Shown here: one piece after another, positions 63,787-64,000 of the stretch
Numbering within the stretch: the first letter of the stretch is position 1
Layout of the letters: each line of letters opens with the position of its first letter
Origin: Hyphomicrobium sulfonivorans
GTDB lineage: Bacteria > Pseudomonadota > Alphaproteobacteria > Rhizobiales > Hyphomicrobiaceae
Reading direction: 5' to 3'
DNA: 64,000 nucleotides
NCBI RefSeq assembly: GCF_013306565.1
Contig: NZ_PZPO01000005.1
Span: 248,001-312,000, forward strand
The notes under the pieces: model-generated
What the model saw: only the letters and a program-made list of their open reading frames with translations
What the model was told of the DNA's origin: nothing
The model's database searches: none
Translations under genes and position numbers: made by a program

Positions 63787-64000
63787 GCGCGTTCTCATTC
63801 TCGGCGGCACGACGGAAGCTTTTCAGCTGGCCCAGCGTCTTGCGGGCGATGCCCGTTTCGACGCCCTTTATGCGCTTGCGGGTCGTACGCAGAAGCCGCT
63901 GCTGCCCGCCACAACCTGCCGCATCGGCGGCTTCGGCGGTGTGGATGGTCTGGCGCGCTGGCTGGTGGATGAGCGCGTCGGTGCGATGATCGATGCAACC
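63785..64000 (+). CDS. cobK: Precorrin-6A reductase CobK (partial, N-terminal part)
   Basis: 72 residues before the window edge. It starts [20 protein letters not shown], the NADPH-binding start of CobK/CbiJ, followed by YALAGRTQKPLLP and RIGGFGGVDGLARWLVDE. It reduces precorrin-6A. It is transcribed away from cobL; GGGG at about 63777 serves as a ribosome site inside the cobL coding sequence or leader. Confidence 0.92.
   Translation, partial: MRVLILGGTTEAFQLAQRLAGDARFDALYALAGRTQKPLLPATTCRIGGFGGVDGLARWLVDERVGAMIDAT

Overview
The window comes from a GC-rich chromosome of a methylotrophic alphaproteobacterium, most likely a Hyphomicrobium-like member of the Hyphomicrobiales. The evidence is a compact tetrahydromethanopterin (H4MPT) formaldehyde-oxidation cluster (fae, mch, mtdB, mptG and the methylotroph-conserved unknowns), a complete pqqABCDE operon, aerobic-type cobalamin genes and a Rhizobiales-type dispersed repeat. 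I saw no rRNA, tRNA, insertion sequence, prophage or CRISPR array.

Layout. 1-9.3 kb: H4MPT-linked C1 genes, running leftward from mptG to fae, with a HisA-like gene, an MfnF-like gene (cut by the left edge), a pterin carbinolamine dehydratase and folK around them. 9.4-13.5 kb: a small cytochrome c and pqqA-pqqBCDE, with a perfect palindrome between pqqA and pqqB. 14.2-24.6 kb: sulfate assimilation (cysG-cysJ-cysI rightward, cysH-cysD-cysN leftward, two TauE/SafE-like permeases between). 25.3-26.4 kb: a double cold-shock-domain protein and a DUF192 protein. 26.7-32.7 kb: a cobalamin riboswitch followed by a TonB-dependent receptor, a PepSY membrane protein and a BT1-type folate/biopterin-like transporter. 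33.5-37.9 kb: a copper-acquisition locus (DUF2946, TonB receptor, His-rich protein, YcnI-PCuAC fusion). 39-44.8 kb: a nucleotide-sugar epimerase, then a third TonB receptor, a small periplasmic protein and a MauG-like di-haem enzyme behind two tandem palindromes. 44.9-51.6 kb: envelope genes, including a protein that joins a GT51 transglycosylase to an L,D-transpeptidase, and a divergent murQ/kinase pair for MurNAc recycling. 51.7-58.9 kb: pirin, SDR, arsC, AhpD-like, a LigD-type phosphoesterase, a 3-methyladenine glycosylase and a subtilase autotransporter. 59.0-64 kb: a 53-bp tandem repeat, then cobL-cobE-cobM-cobA-cobB leftward and the start of cobK rightward.

How it fits together. Methanol oxidation by PQQ enzymes yields formaldehyde; Fae, MtdB and Mch carry it through H4MPT, while mptG, carbinolamine dehydratase, FolK and probably the unknown C1 genes supply the cofactors. 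Three TonB receptors with a shared N-terminal design (TonB box, then a lysine-rich linker) serve what look like three metal or cofactor import loci. Cobalamin synthesis and a B12-riboswitch-controlled importer lie in the same window. The two best candidates for undescribed biology are the receptor/small-protein/MauG-like trio at 40.3-44.8 kb and the GT51-L,D-transpeptidase fusion at 46.5-49.3 kb.
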